The notes under the pieces are model-generated. The model worked only from the letters and a program-made list of their open reading frames with translations, did not search any database and was not told the DNA's origin. The translations under genes and the position numbers were made by a program. A stretch of DNA of 64,000 nt from Flavobacterium johnsoniae (GTDB taxonomy: Bacteria > Bacteroidota > Bacteroidia > Flavobacteriales > Flavobacteriaceae), in NCBI RefSeq assembly GCF_030388325.1, contig NZ_CP103794.1, forward strand, positions 1,736,001-1,800,000, in the 5' to 3' direction. Of the stretch, positions 55,673 through 64,000 are shown in pieces (the first letter of the stretch is position 1; every line of letters starts with the position of its first letter).

Positions 55673-55690
55673 TTTTACACTGCTTTTTTT
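55661..55690. terminator. Bidirectional terminator
   Basis: AAAGCAGTGTA / TACACTGCTTT stem flanked by A and T runs. It ends the assembly-factor unit (whose TAA is inside the stem) and the convergent DUF4403 gene. Confidence 0.9.
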
Positions 55691-57096
55691 TATTTCAATC
55701 CATTTACAGAAACATTGACCGTTCCATTTATTTTGATGAAAGCGATAATGGCCTGATTAGTTAACTGAATTTTATCAAACTGTATATCTTCCATTTTTCC
55801 ATTTACAAAAACACCTGGCATTGGAGAATAATTTTTCAAGTAACCTGCCATGCTTTTTTTGCCTTCTTCTAAATTGGGTTGAATGGAATATCTGCAGCTT
55901 TCTTCCATTTTTCGTAAAATGTATCCTTGTCCGAGCCAGCTTGCAGTTCTCATTAATTTACTTTTGGTATCTAACACATAATCTAGTTTGTCAAAATAAA
56001 TTTCTTTAGTTTGAGGATTATATTGTGGAAATCCATTTAAGTAAAGTGTTCCGTTTATTGATCCTAAAACATCAAGCGCAATAACCATTTTTCCGTTTTT
56101 ATGCCAAATCGATACATTTTTCACTGTTACTTTTTTGCTGCCAGATCCAAATTCTTGTCCGGCAAAATTCTTGGTCATAATCTTCGAAGCATCTACATAA
56201 CTTGAAATTGCGGCAATGTTGGCGGAAATTTGGTTTGGAATTTTCGTAGCAGGTTTTAAAACAATTTTATTTGCATTAAATTTTGATTCCGGTTGTTTGC
56301 CAACAATTGTTTCCATGTTGCACTTCATTCCCATGTCTAATAAAAATGAATCGTTTTTAAGTTTGGCATTAGTCGAATAAATTTCGATAGGAACAATTCT
56401 TAACCAGCTTTCGTAAGTCTCGCTCATTTGAAAAGGAGTGCAAATTTTTTCGACAGCCTGAAGAACATTCGGTTTGAAATCCATTGATTTTTCAATTGCT
56501 TCATCAATTTTCTTTTCTAATTTATTTTTAAAAATAGAAATTGCTGGATTAATTAAATAGGTAATCGGCATATTTTTACCAAAAACGTTCATAGTTGGGC
56601 TTTCGCTCCAATCGATAGATTTAAATTCAGTTTTTGTGGTAAGTTTCCAATTTGTCAAAGCAGCTTCGCTAGACAATGTGATAGTTCCATTTAAATTAAA
56701 CTCTCTAACATCGTACAATTCTACGCCTAGTTTTTTGGTTCCGATTCGATATTTAATATTCGCTTTAAGCGGTAAAATCGTTTTAAGTTTTTTATCTGGA
56801 TTTGAAGGATCGTTTTGAATTTTGATTGGAGCTTGTTTCCAAATTTTCATTTCGATATCATCATCATCAATCGTATTGTCTTCATAAATCAATCCGTTTA
56901 AAACTGCATTGGTTTGGTTTTCAATATCAGTCAATTTTATAGTAATCGGCAGATTGATAAATGAAGGGCTAATGTCGTAAATCAGCGGACTTGCATCGTC
57001 TGGTTCTGGCTTTAATGTTTCTAATTTTTGAGAGGAAGAACAGCCTATAAGCAAGATATAGGCAGTAAGTATTGTAATGATTGAAGTAAGTTTCAT
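55690..57096 (-). CDS. DUF4403 family lipoprotein
   Basis: A 468-aa predicted lipoprotein: signal MKLTSIITILTAYILLIGC with the lipidation cysteine at 19, followed by SSS. The mature part is long, beta-rich and matches DUF4403, a Bacteroidetes/Proteobacteria family of unknown function whose fold is thought to resemble lipid-binding (BPI/TULIP-like) tubes. It shows the duplicated pattern of such proteins: SPSFINLPITIKLTDIE near the start and KIQLTNQAIIAFIKINGTVNV at the end. It is monocistronic on the minus strand. Function is unknown; a lipid-transfer role is speculation from fold. Confidence 0.82.
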   Translation of the reverse strand: MKLTSIITILTAYILLIGCSSSQKLETLKPEPDDASPLIYDISPSFINLPITIKLTDIENQTNAVLNGLIYEDNTIDDDDIEMKIWKQAPIKIQNDPSNPDKKLKTILPLKANIKYRIGTKKLGVELYDVREFNLNGTITLSSEAALTNWKLTTKTEFKSIDWSESPTMNVFGKNMPITYLINPAISIFKNKLEKKIDEAIEKSMDFKPNVLQAVEKICTPFQMSETYESWLRIVPIEIYSTNAKLKNDSFLLDMGMKCNMETIVGKQPESKFNANKIVLKPATKIPNQISANIAAISSYVDASKIMTKNFAGQEFGSGSKKVTVKNVSIWHKNGKMVIALDVLGSINGTLYLNGFPQYNPQTKEIYFDKLDYVLDTKSKLMRTASWLGQGYILRKMEESCRYSIQPNLEEGKKSMAGYLKNYSPMPGVFVNGKMEDIQFDKIQLTNQAIIAFIKINGTVNVSVNGLK

Positions 57097-57273
57097 TAAT
57101 ATGAATTTTTAATACTGGAGTAAAATTACAAAAACATTCATATTTTCTTAAAAAAGTGTAACATTTAGTAAAGATTGAAGTCTTATACAAAAATGCTAAC
57201 GAAAGTATTAACTTTTTATTATCATAAATTACTTAATAAAAATGTTATTATTGTCTAAAAATTTAACAATACC

Positions 57274-57975
57274 ATGATTGAAATTAAAGATTTACACAAG
57301 TCCTACAAAATGGGAAGTTCCGAATTGCACGTATTAAAAGGTATAAATTTTAATATCGAAGAAGGTGAATTAGTTGCAATCATGGGTTCATCTGGTTCTG
57401 GTAAATCGACACTCTTAAATATCTTAGGAATTTTGGATGAAGCAGATTCTGGAAGTTATATTTTAGATAAAACACCAATTAAAAAATTAAACGAAACCAT
57501 TGCTTCAAGATATCGAAACAAATTCTTAGGTTTTGTTTTTCAGTCTTTTAATTTAATCAATTATAAAAGTGCATTAGATAACGTTGCAATGCCTTTATAT
57601 TATCAAGGTATAAAGAGGAAAGAGCGTTATGAGATTGCCATGAAATATTTAGAAAAAGTGGGTTTAGGAACTCATTCGCATCATTTACCAAGTGAACTTT
57701 CTGGAGGACAGAAACAGCGTGTGGCTATAGCTAGAGCATTGGCTTCGAATCCGAAAGTTTTGTTGGCAGATGAGCCTACAGGAGCTCTTGATACGAAAAC
57801 TTCTTACGAAGTAATGGAACTTATTCAGGGAATTAATGATGAAGGAAAAACAATTCTGATTGTTACACACGAACCTGATATTGCTGCAATGTGCAAAAGA
57901 AACGTAGTCCTGAAAGACGGACTTATTATTGACGATAAAAAAGTAGAACAAGTTAGAGCTTCGTCTTATGTTTAA
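57274..57975 (+). CDS. ABC transporter ATP-binding protein (MacB/LolD type)
   Basis: A 233-aa nucleotide-binding subunit. Walker A G38-SSGSGKST-46, Q-loop Gln90, signature LSGGQ (142-146), Walker B VLLADE (162-167), D-loop GALD and the switch histidine in IVTHEP. The pattern fits the MacB/LolD/FtsE class that powers type VII (mechanotransmission) ABC systems. It overlaps the first permease gene by 8 nt. The substrate is unknown; context points to tripartite export. Confidence 0.95.
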   Translation: MIEIKDLHKSYKMGSSELHVLKGINFNIEEGELVAIMGSSGSGKSTLLNILGILDEADSGSYILDKTPIKKLNETIASRYRNKFLGFVFQSFNLINYKSALDNVAMPLYYQGIKRKERYEIAMKYLEKVGLGTHSHHLPSELSGGQKQRVAIARALASNPKVLLADEPTGALDTKTSYEVMELIQGINDEGKTILIVTHEPDIAAMCKRNVVLKDGLIIDDKKVEQVRASSYV

Positions 57976-59212
57976 TATCGAACGTTGGCAGGAAATATTT
58001 GAAGCCATTTCTAAAAACCGTTTAAGAACGTTCTTAACCGGAATTTCTGTGGCTTCGGGAATCTTCATTTTAGTGATTTTACTTGGAGCGGGTAAAGGTC
58101 TTCAGAACGGAATTGAAAAACAATTTGAACGTGATGCTGCCGGAATTATTGAAGTTTGGTCTGGAACAACAACTAAAGAGTATAAAGGATTAAATCCTGG
58201 ACGTCAAATTCAGTTTAGAAATAGCGATTACAATCAATCTGTTCAAAAGTTTGAAGATAAATTAGATTTGAGAGCTTCGACACAGAATTATTGGGGGCAG
58301 TCTTTTGCTTATGGTAAAGAATCTGGTAATTATCAGTATCGTGGCGTTAATCCAGATTATGGCGGAATTGAAAATTTAACCATTGTTCAAGGTCGTTATG
58401 TAAATGCTAAAGACATAGAAAGTAATGCAAAAGTGGCTGTTATCGGAATGAAATTGAAAACAGATTTGCTTAAAGATAAAAATGCTATCGGAGAAGAAAT
58501 CTTAATCAATAATATTAGTTTCAAAGTAGTGGGAGTTTTTACCGATCCAGGAGGAGAAAGAGAAGAAACTCGTGCGTATCTGCCATTGACTACTGTTCAG
58601 AAAACGTTTGGTGCGGGAGATAAGATTAGCAATTTGTTTTTTACATTAAAAAAGACAGATAACTATGATGAAGCATTGGCGCAATCTGAAAAGTTTACAC
58701 AAGACTTAAAAAACCTGCTGAAAAGCAAAAACATGGTTGCTCCTGAAGATGATAGTGGTATTGGTGCGTATAATTCTGTTAAAGATGCCAAACAGTTTTA
58801 TGACTTGAATTTATATATCAGACTCTTTTTCTGGTGGGTTGGTATTTGTACCATTATTGCTGGAGTTGTAGGAGTTAGTAATATTATGCTAATTATAGTG
58901 AAAGAACGTACAAAAGAAATTGGAATTAGAAAAGCACTTGGCGCTTCGCCATTTTCTATCATTTCTATGATTCTTCACGAATCGATATTTATTACAACAA
59001 TTGCTGGTTTTGTTGGTTTACTTGGAAGTTTGCTATTGTTAGAATTTGTTGGGCCAATGGTTCAGAGCGAATTTTTTAGAAATCCAGAAGTAGATTTTAG
59101 TGTGGCATTAACCACCTTAGTATTGCTTGTTTTTGCAGGCGCAATGGCTGGATTTTTCCCAGCTTACAGAGCGGCCAAAATTAAACCTATTGTAGCACTT
59201 AGAGACGAATAA
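57968..59212 (+). CDS. MacB-like ABC permease, first paralogue
   Basis: A 414-aa permease: one N-terminal membrane helix (about 22-42, LTGISVASGIFILVILLGAG), a periplasmic MacB_PCD domain (about 45-275) and three C-terminal FtsX-type helices (about 285-310, 335-362, 380-405). The cytoplasmic coupling motif VKERTKEIGIRKALGASP is intact. It ends IKPIVALRDE, typical for FtsX permeases. The second permease starts 2 nt later; the pair probably forms a heterodimer on two copies of the ATPase. Confidence 0.94.
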   Translation: MFNIERWQEIFEAISKNRLRTFLTGISVASGIFILVILLGAGKGLQNGIEKQFERDAAGIIEVWSGTTTKEYKGLNPGRQIQFRNSDYNQSVQKFEDKLDLRASTQNYWGQSFAYGKESGNYQYRGVNPDYGGIENLTIVQGRYVNAKDIESNAKVAVIGMKLKTDLLKDKNAIGEEILINNISFKVVGVFTDPGGEREETRAYLPLTTVQKTFGAGDKISNLFFTLKKTDNYDEALAQSEKFTQDLKNLLKSKNMVAPEDDSGIGAYNSVKDAKQFYDLNLYIRLFFWWVGICTIIAGVVGVSNIMLIIVKERTKEIGIRKALGASPFSIISMILHESIFITTIAGFVGLLGSLLLLEFVGPMVQSEFFRNPEVDFSVALTTLVLLVFAGAMAGFFPAYRAAKIKPIVALRDE

Positions 59213-59214
59213 TT

Positions 59215-60480
59215 ATGTTTAGTAAAGATAATTGGGACGAAATTTTACAGGCTTTAACAGCAAATGTATTCAGAACGATACTGACTGCTTTTGGTGTGTT
59301 TTGGGGAATATTTATTTTGGTAATATTACTTGCAGCAGGAAATGGTCTGGAAAATGGTGTGAAAAAAGGATTTGATGGAATTGCCACAAATACAATGTTT
59401 ATGTGGAGTCAGACAACGTCTAAAGCATACAAAGGTTTGCCAAAAATACGTCGTTACGATTTTAGAAATAGCGATGTCGCAGCGTTAAAACAAGCGATAC
59501 CTGATTTGTTGTATGTTTCGCCGAGAAATCAACTTGGAGATTTTAACGGAACAAATAATGTTGTTAGAGGAACAAAAACTTCTGCTTTTACAATTTATGG
59601 CGATTATCCAGAATTGATTAAGCAACAGCCAATGGACATTATTAAAGGGCGTTTTGTAAATCAGCAAGATATTAATGAACGAAGAAAAGTAGCTGTAATC
59701 GGGAAAGGCGTTATTAGCGAACTTTACGGAAAAGAAGAAGAAGCTGTTGGAACTTATATAAAGATTAATGGGATTAATTTTATGGTTGTTGGAGTTTACA
59801 GGTCTAAACAGCAAGGAGGAAATGCCGAACAAGAGCAAAAGAATATTTTTATTCCATTTACAACCTTTCAGCAGGCTTTCAACTATGGAGATAAAGTTGG
59901 TTGGATGGCATTGACGGCAAAAGATGAATCTTCTATAACAGAGTTAAAACCAAAAATTTTAGAGATTATTAAAGCTTTACATTCAGTTAATCCGACGGAT
60001 GAGCGTGCAGTCGGGAATTTTGACTTGTATGAGCAATTTAACAAAGTGCAAAGTCTATTTAATATCCTAAAAGTGATTGCTTATTTTGTTGGAACCTTAG
60101 TTCTGATTTCTGGAGTAATCGGAATTTCTAATATCATGCTTATTGTGGTTAAAGAACGTACAAAAGAAATTGGAATTAGAAGAGCTTTAGGAGCAACACC
60201 AGCAAATATTAGAGCGCAAATATTATCAGAATCTATATTTTTAACCATTATTTCTGGAATGCTAGGAATAGCCGTCGCCACAGGAATCATTGCACTTTTA
60301 AACATGGCGTTAGATTCCATGCCCCCCGGCGGAGACACTATGTTTGCAAATCCGAGTGTAGATTTAAGAGTAGTGTTTGTGGCGTTATTAATATTAGTAG
60401 GTTCAGGATTGCTTGCCGGATTTATTCCAGCCCAGACTGCCATTAATGTTAAACCAGTAGATGCTTTAAGAACAGAATAA
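59215..60480 (+). CDS. MacB-like ABC permease, second paralogue
   Basis: A 421-aa permease with the same layout as its neighbour: N-terminal helix (about 20-40), MacB_PCD periplasmic domain (about 45-285), three C-terminal helices and VKERTKEIGIRRALGATP. It ends INVKPVDALRTE. The two permeases are clearly diverged paralogues. The adaptor gene follows after 38 nt. Confidence 0.94.
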   Translation: MFSKDNWDEILQALTANVFRTILTAFGVFWGIFILVILLAAGNGLENGVKKGFDGIATNTMFMWSQTTSKAYKGLPKIRRYDFRNSDVAALKQAIPDLLYVSPRNQLGDFNGTNNVVRGTKTSAFTIYGDYPELIKQQPMDIIKGRFVNQQDINERRKVAVIGKGVISELYGKEEEAVGTYIKINGINFMVVGVYRSKQQGGNAEQEQKNIFIPFTTFQQAFNYGDKVGWMALTAKDESSITELKPKILEIIKALHSVNPTDERAVGNFDLYEQFNKVQSLFNILKVIAYFVGTLVLISGVIGISNIMLIVVKERTKEIGIRRALGATPANIRAQILSESIFLTIISGMLGIAVATGIIALLNMALDSMPPGGDTMFANPSVDLRVVFVALLILVGSGLLAGFIPAQTAINVKPVDALRTE

Positions 60481-60518
60481 AATTATCAATCAAAATAAAT
60501 CGATTAAACCAAAAACAA

Positions 60519-61640
60519 ATGAAAAAAGGAGTAACGGTAACCATTTTAATATTTATTGCAATTGTATTTTTTGGCGCACTTTATTATTTGTATGCTAAAA
60601 ATCAAGAACCGCCAGTTGTATTTAAAACGGAGAAAGCAGAAATTAAAACTATCGTAAAGAATACCATTGCGACAGGAAATATTCAGCCTGATGAGGAAGT
60701 TCTAATCAAACCAAATATCTCAGGAATTATTGAAGAAGTTTATATTAAAGCGGGAGAAAAAATCAAAGCGGGAGATATGATTGCTAAAATTAGAGTTGTA
60801 GCAAATGTTTCTAATGTAAGCAGTACTCAAAATCAAGTTACAACGGCAAAAATTGCTTTAGATAATCAAGAAAAACTTTATAAAAGACAAAAAACATTGT
60901 TTGAAAAAGATGTTATTTCTGCAAATGATTTTGATGCCGCTCAAGTTGCTTACAATCAGGCAAAACAAACTTACTTGGCTGCAAAACAAAGTTTAGATAT
61001 TGTGAAAACAGGAACAACTTCTTCATTCGGAACTTATGCAAATACTTTGATTCGTTCGACAGTAAACGGAATGGTTCTAGATGTTCCAGTAAAAGTTGGG
61101 AATCAGGTAATTGAAAGTAATAATTTTAACGAAGGAACAACAATTGCTAGTGTTGCAGATGTTGGAAGAATGATTTTTATTGGAAAAATCGATGAATCTG
61201 AAGTTGGAAAAATCAAAGAAAAAATGCCAATTGAAATCACAATTGGAGCTATCGAAAATAAAAAATTTGAAGCAGTTTTAAACTACATAGCACCAAAAGG
61301 AGTAACTGAAAATGGCGCAATTCAGTTTGAAATAAAAGCGCAGATGATCAATAGAGATGATACTTTTATCAGAGCTGGATTGAGTGCAAATGCTTCTATT
61401 ATTTTAGAAAAAGCAGATAAAATTCTAGCTATTAAGGAATCATTGGTTCAATTTGACAAAAAAACACAAAAGCCTTATGTGGAAATTGAAACAGCTCCGC
61501 AAAAATTTCAGAGAAAAGATTTGGTTCTTGGAGTTAGCGACGGAATCTACGTTCAAGTTAAAAGTGGGATAAAAGATACAGATAAAATTAAAATCTGGAA
61601 TCAAGGCTTAATTAATGAAACGGATAAGGAAAAAAAATAA
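60519..61640 (+). CDS. Periplasmic adaptor (HlyD/MacA-like membrane fusion protein)
   Basis: A 373-aa protein with an N-terminal membrane anchor (about 5-24), a split lipoyl domain (about 60-95 and 180-215: SGIIEEVYIKAGEKIKAGDMI; VNGMVLDVPVKVGNQV), an alpha-helical hairpin (about 105-170) and beta-barrel plus membrane-proximal domains (about 215-370). It links the inner-membrane ABC permeases to a TolC-type channel. It is the fourth gene of the cluster. Confidence 0.94.
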   Translation: MKKGVTVTILIFIAIVFFGALYYLYAKNQEPPVVFKTEKAEIKTIVKNTIATGNIQPDEEVLIKPNISGIIEEVYIKAGEKIKAGDMIAKIRVVANVSNVSSTQNQVTTAKIALDNQEKLYKRQKTLFEKDVISANDFDAAQVAYNQAKQTYLAAKQSLDIVKTGTTSSFGTYANTLIRSTVNGMVLDVPVKVGNQVIESNNFNEGTTIASVADVGRMIFIGKIDESEVGKIKEKMPIEITIGAIENKKFEAVLNYIAPKGVTENGAIQFEIKAQMINRDDTFIRAGLSANASIILEKADKILAIKESLVQFDKKTQKPYVEIETAPQKFQRKDLVLGVSDGIYVQVKSGIKDTDKIKIWNQGLINETDKEKK

Positions 61641-61683
61641 GCTAATTTGAAAGTTTAAGGATCTTTTTGGTTTTAAAAAATGT

Positions 61684-61691
61684 TAAATTTG
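61684..61691 (+). promoter_or_regulatory. Possible promoter -7 element before the TolC-family gene
   Basis: TAAATTTG, 35 nt before the ATG, in the 86-nt gap. It could allow separate transcription of the outer-membrane channel; the -33 spacing (TTTG at 61666) is only 14 nt. Confidence 0.45.
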
Positions 61692-61726
61692 CGTGGTTCG
61701 GTTTACTGCGCTTTCATTAAAAAAAT

Positions 61727-63178
61727 ATGAAAATAAATAAATATAATAGTCTGGTTTTTGCGATGTTATTCGGTTTCGGATTAACTAGCCAAGCGCAATC
61801 AAAAAAATGGACTTTGGAAGAATGTGTTCGATACGCATTAGAAAATAATATTACGATAAAATTGACAGAGTTAGATTTGAAATCTGCTGCAATTGATAAA
61901 AAAGGTGCAATTGGAAATTATCTTCCGGCTGTAAATGCAAATGCATCTCACTCTTGGAATATCGGTTTGAACCAGAATATTACCACAGGTTTACTTGAAA
62001 ACCAAACTACACAATATTCTTCTGTAGGAGCTTCTGTAGGAGTTGATATTTACAAAGGACTTCAAAATCAGAATAATTTAAGAAGAGCAAATCTTTCTAT
62101 TGTCGCTTCAAAATATCAATTGTTAAAAATGCAAGAGGATATTTCTTTGAATGTTGCAAGCGCATTTCTACAAATTTTATCTAATAAAGAAGATTTAAAA
62201 GTTAAAAAAGAACAATTAGCGATTGATGAAAAACGCTATACACGTTCTGAAGAAATGGTAAATGCCGGAACAATTCCGCGTGGAGATTTGTTCGATTTAA
62301 AAGCAACGGTTGCTACTGACAAGCAAAATATTGCAGTTTCTGAAAATAACTTATTGATTTCGAAATTAAGTTTAGCGCAGCTTTTGCAATTAAAAGAATT
62401 TGCTGATTTTGATGTAGTTGAGGATAATAAATTGGATGATCAAAATAATATTTTATCGCAATCTCCAATTGAAATTTATGATAAAGCGAAAGAAATTAGA
62501 ACAGATTTAAAATTAGCACAAACCAACCTTGAAATTGCAGAAAAAAATGTCGCTATAGCAAAAGGAGCTTATCAACCAACATTAAGTGCTTTTTATAATT
62601 TTAATACCAGAGCGAGTTATTCTGATATCATAACAGGTTCTACTTTAAACACAGCAAATCCAACGACTCAGATTGGATATGTAGAAGGAACAAATCAGCC
62701 AGTTTTAAGAGATAATTATTCGTCTGTTTTAGGTAATGCACAGCCTATTTTGGATCAGTTTAATGATAACAAAGGACAATCTTTTGGATTACAGCTTTCT
62801 GTTCCGATTTTTAATGGTTTTTCGGCACGAAATAATGTTGAAAGAAATAAGGTAAGTTTAGAGAAATCTAAAATAGATTTAGAACAAAAAAGTTTAGATT
62901 TACAGCGTAATGTTTATACTGCATTTACAGATGCAAAAGCAGCTTTAAACACTTACGAGGCTTCGACAGTTACTTTAGAAGCTAGACAGCAAGCATATAA
63001 TTTCGCTAAAGAAAAATATGATGTAGGTTTGATGAACGCATTTGATTTTACGCAAGCGCAAACATTGCTGACTAATGCACAATCTGATGTAATTCGAACA
63101 AAATACGATTACATGTTTAAAATTAAAATACTTGAATTTTATTTCGGAATTCCAATTGTTCCAATTATTACAAAATAA
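61727..63178 (+). CDS. TolC family outer-membrane efflux channel
   Basis: A 483-aa protein with a signal peptide (MKINKYNSLVFAMLFGFGLTSQAQ) and two outer-membrane efflux protein repeats (about 30-240 and 265-480) of long coiled-coil helices and beta strands: WTLEECVRYALENNITIK at the start, LKLAQTNLEIAEKNVAIAKGAYQPTLSAF mid-way in shorter blocks, and VPIFNGFSARNNVERN. It provides the outer-membrane exit duct for the ABC and/or the following adaptor system. Confidence 0.94.
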   Translation: MKINKYNSLVFAMLFGFGLTSQAQSKKWTLEECVRYALENNITIKLTELDLKSAAIDKKGAIGNYLPAVNANASHSWNIGLNQNITTGLLENQTTQYSSVGASVGVDIYKGLQNQNNLRRANLSIVASKYQLLKMQEDISLNVASAFLQILSNKEDLKVKKEQLAIDEKRYTRSEEMVNAGTIPRGDLFDLKATVATDKQNIAVSENNLLISKLSLAQLLQLKEFADFDVVEDNKLDDQNNILSQSPIEIYDKAKEIRTDLKLAQTNLEIAEKNVAIAKGAYQPTLSAFYNFNTRASYSDIITGSTLNTANPTTQIGYVEGTNQPVLRDNYSSVLGNAQPILDQFNDNKGQSFGLQLSVPIFNGFSARNNVERNKVSLEKSKIDLEQKSLDLQRNVYTAFTDAKAALNTYEASTVTLEARQQAYNFAKEKYDVGLMNAFDFTQAQTLLTNAQSDVIRTKYDYMFKIKILEFYFGIPIVPIITK

Positions 63179-63184
63179 TTTATT

Positions 63185-64000
63185 ATGTCAAAAAAAACAA
63201 TTTATTTCTTAGTAGGTGGAGCTGTAGTGCTCATTATAGCTTTAATCGGTCTTTCTAAGGCAGGAGTAATAGGAAATAAGGAAGAAGGAAAAGAAGTAGA
63301 AACAGCAAAAGTAATGGCTTCAACAATTGTTGAAACGGTTTCTGCAACAGGTAAGATTCAACCAGAAATTGAAGTTAAAATTTCGCCAGAAGTTTCGGGA
63401 GAAATTATTTTGCTAAATGTAAAAGAAGGACAAGTTGTTAAAAAAGGAGAATTATTAGTAAAAATTAATCCTGATTTATATACTTCTAGCTATAATCGTT
63501 CAGTTTCTAATTTATCTGGTTCTAAAGCTGGCTTAACACAGTCTGAGGCGAGCTTTAAAGAAGCTAAAGCTAATTATGATCGTAATAAAACATTGTACGA
63601 CAAAGGTGTAATTTCGAGATCGGATTGGGATAAGGCAATCGCATCTTTTGAAGTAGCAAAAGCAACAAAGCAGAATTCCTACTATAATGTTCAAAGTGCT
63701 TCTGCTTCGGTAAATGAAGCCAGAGATAATTTAGGTCGTACAACTATTTATTCTCCGGCAGACGGAACAATTTCTGTTTTGAATGTGGAATTAGGAGAAA
63801 GAGTTTTGGGAACACAACAAATGGCAGGAACAGAGCTTCTACGTGTAGCAAACCTTAATAATATGGAGGTTGAAGTAGACGTAAACGAAAATGATATTGT
63901 AAAAATTAAAATTGGAGACGAAGCAAATGTTGAAGTAGATGCCTATTTAAAAAAGAAGTTTAAAGGAATTGTAACTAGCATTTCTAACTCAGCAAGTACA
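63185..64000 (+). CDS. Second periplasmic adaptor (MacA/HlyD-like), 3' truncated by the window
   Basis: The first 272 codons of a gene that runs off the right edge; the ATG is 6 nt after the TolC-family stop. N-terminal anchor (about 5-24, IYFLVGGAVVLIIALIGLSK), lipoyl half-motifs (VSGEIILLNVKEGQVVKKGE; ADGTISVLNVELGERV) around a helical hairpin (about 105-180), then the beta-barrel. It is a paralogue of the adaptor at 60519, so the locus encodes two adaptors around one channel. The next gene, probably an inner-membrane pump, is outside the window. Confidence 0.92.
   Translation, partial: MSKKTIYFLVGGAVVLIIALIGLSKAGVIGNKEEGKEVETAKVMASTIVETVSATGKIQPEIEVKISPEVSGEIILLNVKEGQVVKKGELLVKINPDLYTSSYNRSVSNLSGSKAGLTQSEASFKEAKANYDRNKTLYDKGVISRSDWDKAIASFEVAKATKQNSYYNVQSASASVNEARDNLGRTTIYSPADGTISVLNVELGERVLGTQQMAGTELLRVANLNNMEVEVDVNENDIVKIKIGDEANVEVDAYLKKKFKGIVTSISNSAST

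Overview
The window is a chromosomal stretch of a low-GC Bacteroidetes bacterium, almost certainly a Flavobacterium close to F. johnsoniae. Evidence: Bacteroidetes-type promoters (TAnnTTTG with an upstream TTTG), no obvious Shine-Dalgarno sequences, many type IX secretion (T9SS) and gliding proteins (SprA, RemB, a SprF-like protein, a large type B CTD adhesin), and respiration built on alternative complex III (ACIII) rather than a bc1 complex. I see no insertion sequence, prophage, rRNA operon or CRISPR array.

Layout. 1-640: the 5' end of a DUF2723 membrane protein gene (minus strand) and two tandem tRNA-Gln genes, each with its own promoter and terminator. 642-1466: a tandem universal stress protein (minus strand). 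1550-6368: the rimP-nusA-infB operon, with a terminator-like hairpin in its leader. 6440-7406: a DUF4920 exported protein and a SPOR protein, convergent on a shared terminator. 7509-19063: an 11.4-kb operon actABCDEF-coxB-coxA encoding ACIII and the core of an aa3-type oxidase. 19122-22437: ruvB, a cytochrome P450 and queG. 22438-22941: 504 bp without a gene. 22942-35445: a giant repeat-rich lectin/Ig/HYR adhesin gene, broken by a 2-nt deletion inside a 591-bp tandem repeat, followed by a SprF-like partner and a PorE-like OmpA protein. 35717-38588: a CBS-domain protein and malic enzyme. 38666-48222: ruvA-sprA, gcvH-vanZ-like and deoC. 48239-50362: remB. 50479-55690: heme O synthase, two subunit III paralogues, subunit IV, a degenerate SCO-like protein, SCO, DUF420 and an 87-aa CXXC membrane protein, i.e. 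the rest of the oxidase and its assembly factors. 55690-57096: a DUF4403 lipoprotein (minus strand). 57274-64000: a MacAB-like ABC export system with two permeases, an adaptor, a TolC-family protein and the start of a second adaptor that runs off the window.

How the parts work together. The two respiratory clusters (7.5-19 kb and 50.5-55.7 kb) are separate loci of one menaquinol-to-oxygen chain: ACIII oxidises menaquinol and passes electrons through cytochrome c domains to the CuA/heme a oxidase, whose heme and copper insertion is served by CtaB, SCO and DUF420. The gliding/T9SS genes supply the secretion pore (SprA), surface or outer-membrane components (RemB) and a candidate cargo (the adhesin) with its SprF-like partner. 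The most notable observations are the adhesin frameshift and its near-identical repeats, the rimP leader hairpin, an EF-hand-like loop in DUF420, a SCO-like protein lacking all copper ligands, and histidine-rich segments in ActF and CoxA.
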